Positions 62,514 through 64,000 of a DNA stretch of 64,000 nt are shown in pieces (the stretch's first letter is position 1; each line of letters begins with the position of its first letter). The notes under the pieces were generated by a model that was not told where the DNA came from, ran no database searches, and saw only the letters and a program-made list of their open reading frames with translations. A program made the translations under genes and the position numbers. The stretch is from an uncultured Paracoccaceae bacterium (GTDB lineage Bacteria > Pseudomonadota > Alphaproteobacteria > Rhodobacterales > Rhodobacteraceae): contig CANMWG010000001.1 in NCBI GenBank assembly GCA_947501555.1, positions 2,170,001 through 2,234,000 on the forward strand, given 5' to 3'.

Positions 62514-63544
62514 TGTGAAAGCGCCCCCTTACGGCCCAGGAAGAACGCGGTTTCACCAATCTCACTCCAACCGGCGACATCGCCGATAAAGTAAAGATAG
62601 GCATCGCCCACATCCGCGCCCAAATCACCGGATTCGATGATTTCAAGCATTGTCGTATTCGAGGCCGAGATTTGAGCGTCCCAGATATCTTTAGGCATCT
62701 GATGGGATGTCACATCGTTGCCGGCAGCCTCCAAGGCCAGAATGCTGTCATGCATTGCTTTGGCGCGGCTGACGCCATGCTCTGCTTTGACACAGTTCTC
62801 CAGAAGGGATTGGTCAGCTACAGATAGACCCTCCCACGTGCCCAGATTGAAGCCGACCGACAAGGCAGAGGCAGGACGACCCGCATTTGGCGTTGTCATA
62901 TGCGGGAATGCGTCCAGCAGACCAGCCTCAGCCATCTGTGCGATATTCAGCCCCTCAAAAGCATCCAACCCTGCGATATCCGCAGCATCTGCCCGAATGT
63001 CTGTAACATCCGATGCACCCATAGCGCGCATGACATTGACACCCAAACCAATGGAACCAACGCGCGCGCCGGTTAGATCAGCCGCCGAGGAAAGTGGGGC
63101 CTTTGACCAGATAGGCATCGGGCCATCGTCACCTGCCATGAAGGATTTGACGCCATATTCTTCGCCAAGGATGTCCCACATAAAACGACCATCTGCGACG
63201 ATGATCCATGATTCAAGCTCGCTTGGGCTCATGCCGCCAGGCATAGATGAAAAGATGCCGAAGGCAGCGTTTGTTTCGATAAAGGCCTCTTCTGCGGACA
63301 GATACATGTCAGCCCCGCCAGACGACACAGTGGACAAAAAGCCCGCAGCATCAACGGTTGAAGCGGTTTCTACGTTGATCTGGATCGTGCCGCCAGAGGT
63401 ACGGGCGACGCGGTCAGCCAAGGCCTGTGCAGCAGCTGGTCGGTCAGTGACAAGAGACAAAGCCGTGGCGCTTTGCGCCTTGGCCGTTGTCCCTGCGACC
63501 ACCATGGCACCTACCCCGGTGCCGAGTAACGTTCTGCGTTTCAT
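62510..63544 (-). CDS. Diverged TRAP-type substrate-binding protein
   Basis: 344 residues from the ATG at 63544, preceded by AAGGAACACTTG. Signal peptide KRRTLLGTGVGAMVVAGTTA. The body follows the DctP outline of the next gene (SALSVGFNLGTWEGLSVADQ aligns with its GTMASVGMNLDFWNSLSDVD region) but is shorter and lacks several ligand-pocket features, so it may be a paralogue with an altered role. The two are coupled by a 4-bp overlap. A TRAP-like protein lying directly downstream of an OmpA-domain gene suggests an envelope-associated complex, but this is speculation. Confidence 0.75.
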   Translation of the reverse strand: MKRRTLLGTGVGAMVVAGTTAKAQSATALSLVTDRPAAAQALADRVARTSGGTIQINVETASTVDAAGFLSTVSSGGADMYLSAEEAFIETNAAFGIFSSMPGGMSPSELESWIIVADGRFMWDILGEEYGVKSFMAGDDGPMPIWSKAPLSSAADLTGARVGSIGLGVNVMRAMGASDVTDIRADAADIAGLDAFEGLNIAQMAEAGLLDAFPHMTTPNAGRPASALSVGFNLGTWEGLSVADQSLLENCVKAEHGVSRAKAMHDSILALEAAGNDVTSHQMPKDIWDAQISASNTTMLEIIESGDLGADVGDAYLYFIGDVAGWSEIGETAFFLGRKGALSQ

Positions 63545-63633
63545 GTTCAAGTGTTCCTTCACTTGTGGTCCGGGAATGGTGCATCCATCGCACCGGACCT
63601 TATTCAAATTTGTGACGCTTTTGCGCTGATGGC

Positions 63634-64000
63634 TTAGCGCAGCCAGATTTCAACACGGCGGTTACTCTCACGGCCATCTGCGGTCTCGTTACAACCAACA
63701 GGAGCAAGTGGTCCATAGGATGAAACAGCCAAGCGACCAGCAAGCACATCCCCGCCCACGGCACCAACAAGGGCATCACGCACAGAGGTGGCACGCAGCA
63801 AAGCAAGTCGTTCATTCAAGTCGAAACGACCCACGTTATCGGTGAAACCAATCACAAGAACATCTCGGTTTCGGGCCTCTGCGCTGTTCAGGAAAGAGAC
63901 CATGCGCTGGACATCTTCCAATGATTTGTTGTCCAGCTGCGAAGACCCCGAGGTAAAGCGGAAGGTTGTCGACAACCGGTCCGCCGTCGCCAGATCACGC
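63634..64000 (-). CDS. OmpA-domain protein (C-terminal part)
   Basis: The frame is open to the window end, so the protein continues upstream beyond 64000. The visible ~120 residues are an OmpA C-terminal peptidoglycan-binding domain: FRFTSGSSQLDNKSLEDVQR, LVIGFTDNVGRFDLNERLAL, and ESNRRVEIWLR. It anchors its N-terminal part to the cell wall. It reads into the two TRAP-type genes after a gap of about 90 bp and may belong to the same transcript. Confidence 0.92.
   Translation of the reverse strand, partial: RDLATADRLSTTFRFTSGSSQLDNKSLEDVQRMVSFLNSAEARNRDVLVIGFTDNVGRFDLNERLALLRATSVRDALVGAVGGDVLAGRLAVSSYGPLAPVGCNETADGRESNRRVEIWLR

Overview
The window looks like a marine alphaproteobacterium of the Rhodobacteraceae (Roseobacter group). 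The pointers are a PhyR-NepR-EcfG general stress response locus, a B12-dependent class II ribonucleotide reductase next to a DUF1489 gene, a tripartite tricarboxylate transporter operon, orphan TRAP-type binding proteins and a KpsE/KpsT capsule exporter with kdsA. This is inferred from gene families only; no search was run.

Layout. 1-3 kb: end of an oligopeptide-type ABC transporter, a proline racemase-family enzyme and a hydantoinase B-type protein. 3-8 kb: an AT-rich, decayed accessory stretch with an IS66 remnant, orphan small genes, a broken lipase and degraded tRNA copies. 8,043-31,967: a complete Tn7-like transposon. 31,991-34.9 kb: nrdJ and a DUF1489 gene, followed by insertion-sequence debris and an intact tRNA-Gln at 35.9 kb. 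36-46 kb: MscS channel, kdsA-kpsE-kpsT, and an oxidoreductase with a tctCAB transporter and its LysR regulator. 46,061-49,384: an IS1595-family element with four passenger genes. 49-64 kb: mostly core genes (GlxA-type regulator and DJ-1 protein, an LLM oxidoreductase/hydrolase/OsmC operon, an aldo/keto reductase, an MFS transporter, metG, the general stress cluster, two TRAP-type binding proteins, an OmpA-domain protein).

The main result is the Tn7-like element. Its two ends carry a 25-bp inverted repeat with one mismatch, flanked by a perfect 5-bp target duplication (CCAGA). TnsA-, TnsB- and TnsC-like genes sit at the left end. A 618-residue TniQ/TnsD-like gene sits at the other end. The insertion lies 23 bp beyond the nrdJ stop codon, closely mirroring Tn7 downstream of glmS, so the 3' end of nrdJ is the probable attachment site. 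The cargo is defence-like: a type I restriction-modification operon whose last overlapping gene encodes a metallo-beta-lactamase-fold protein, a Rad50/Mre11-like (YhaN/YhaO-type) pair, a second phosphoesterase, a DEDD exonuclease, and a membrane-anchored HEIGH protease with a small membrane protein. No cas genes or CRISPR array were seen.

Starts were moved to internal ATGs where a Shine-Dalgarno sequence, signal peptide or family N-terminus supported it.
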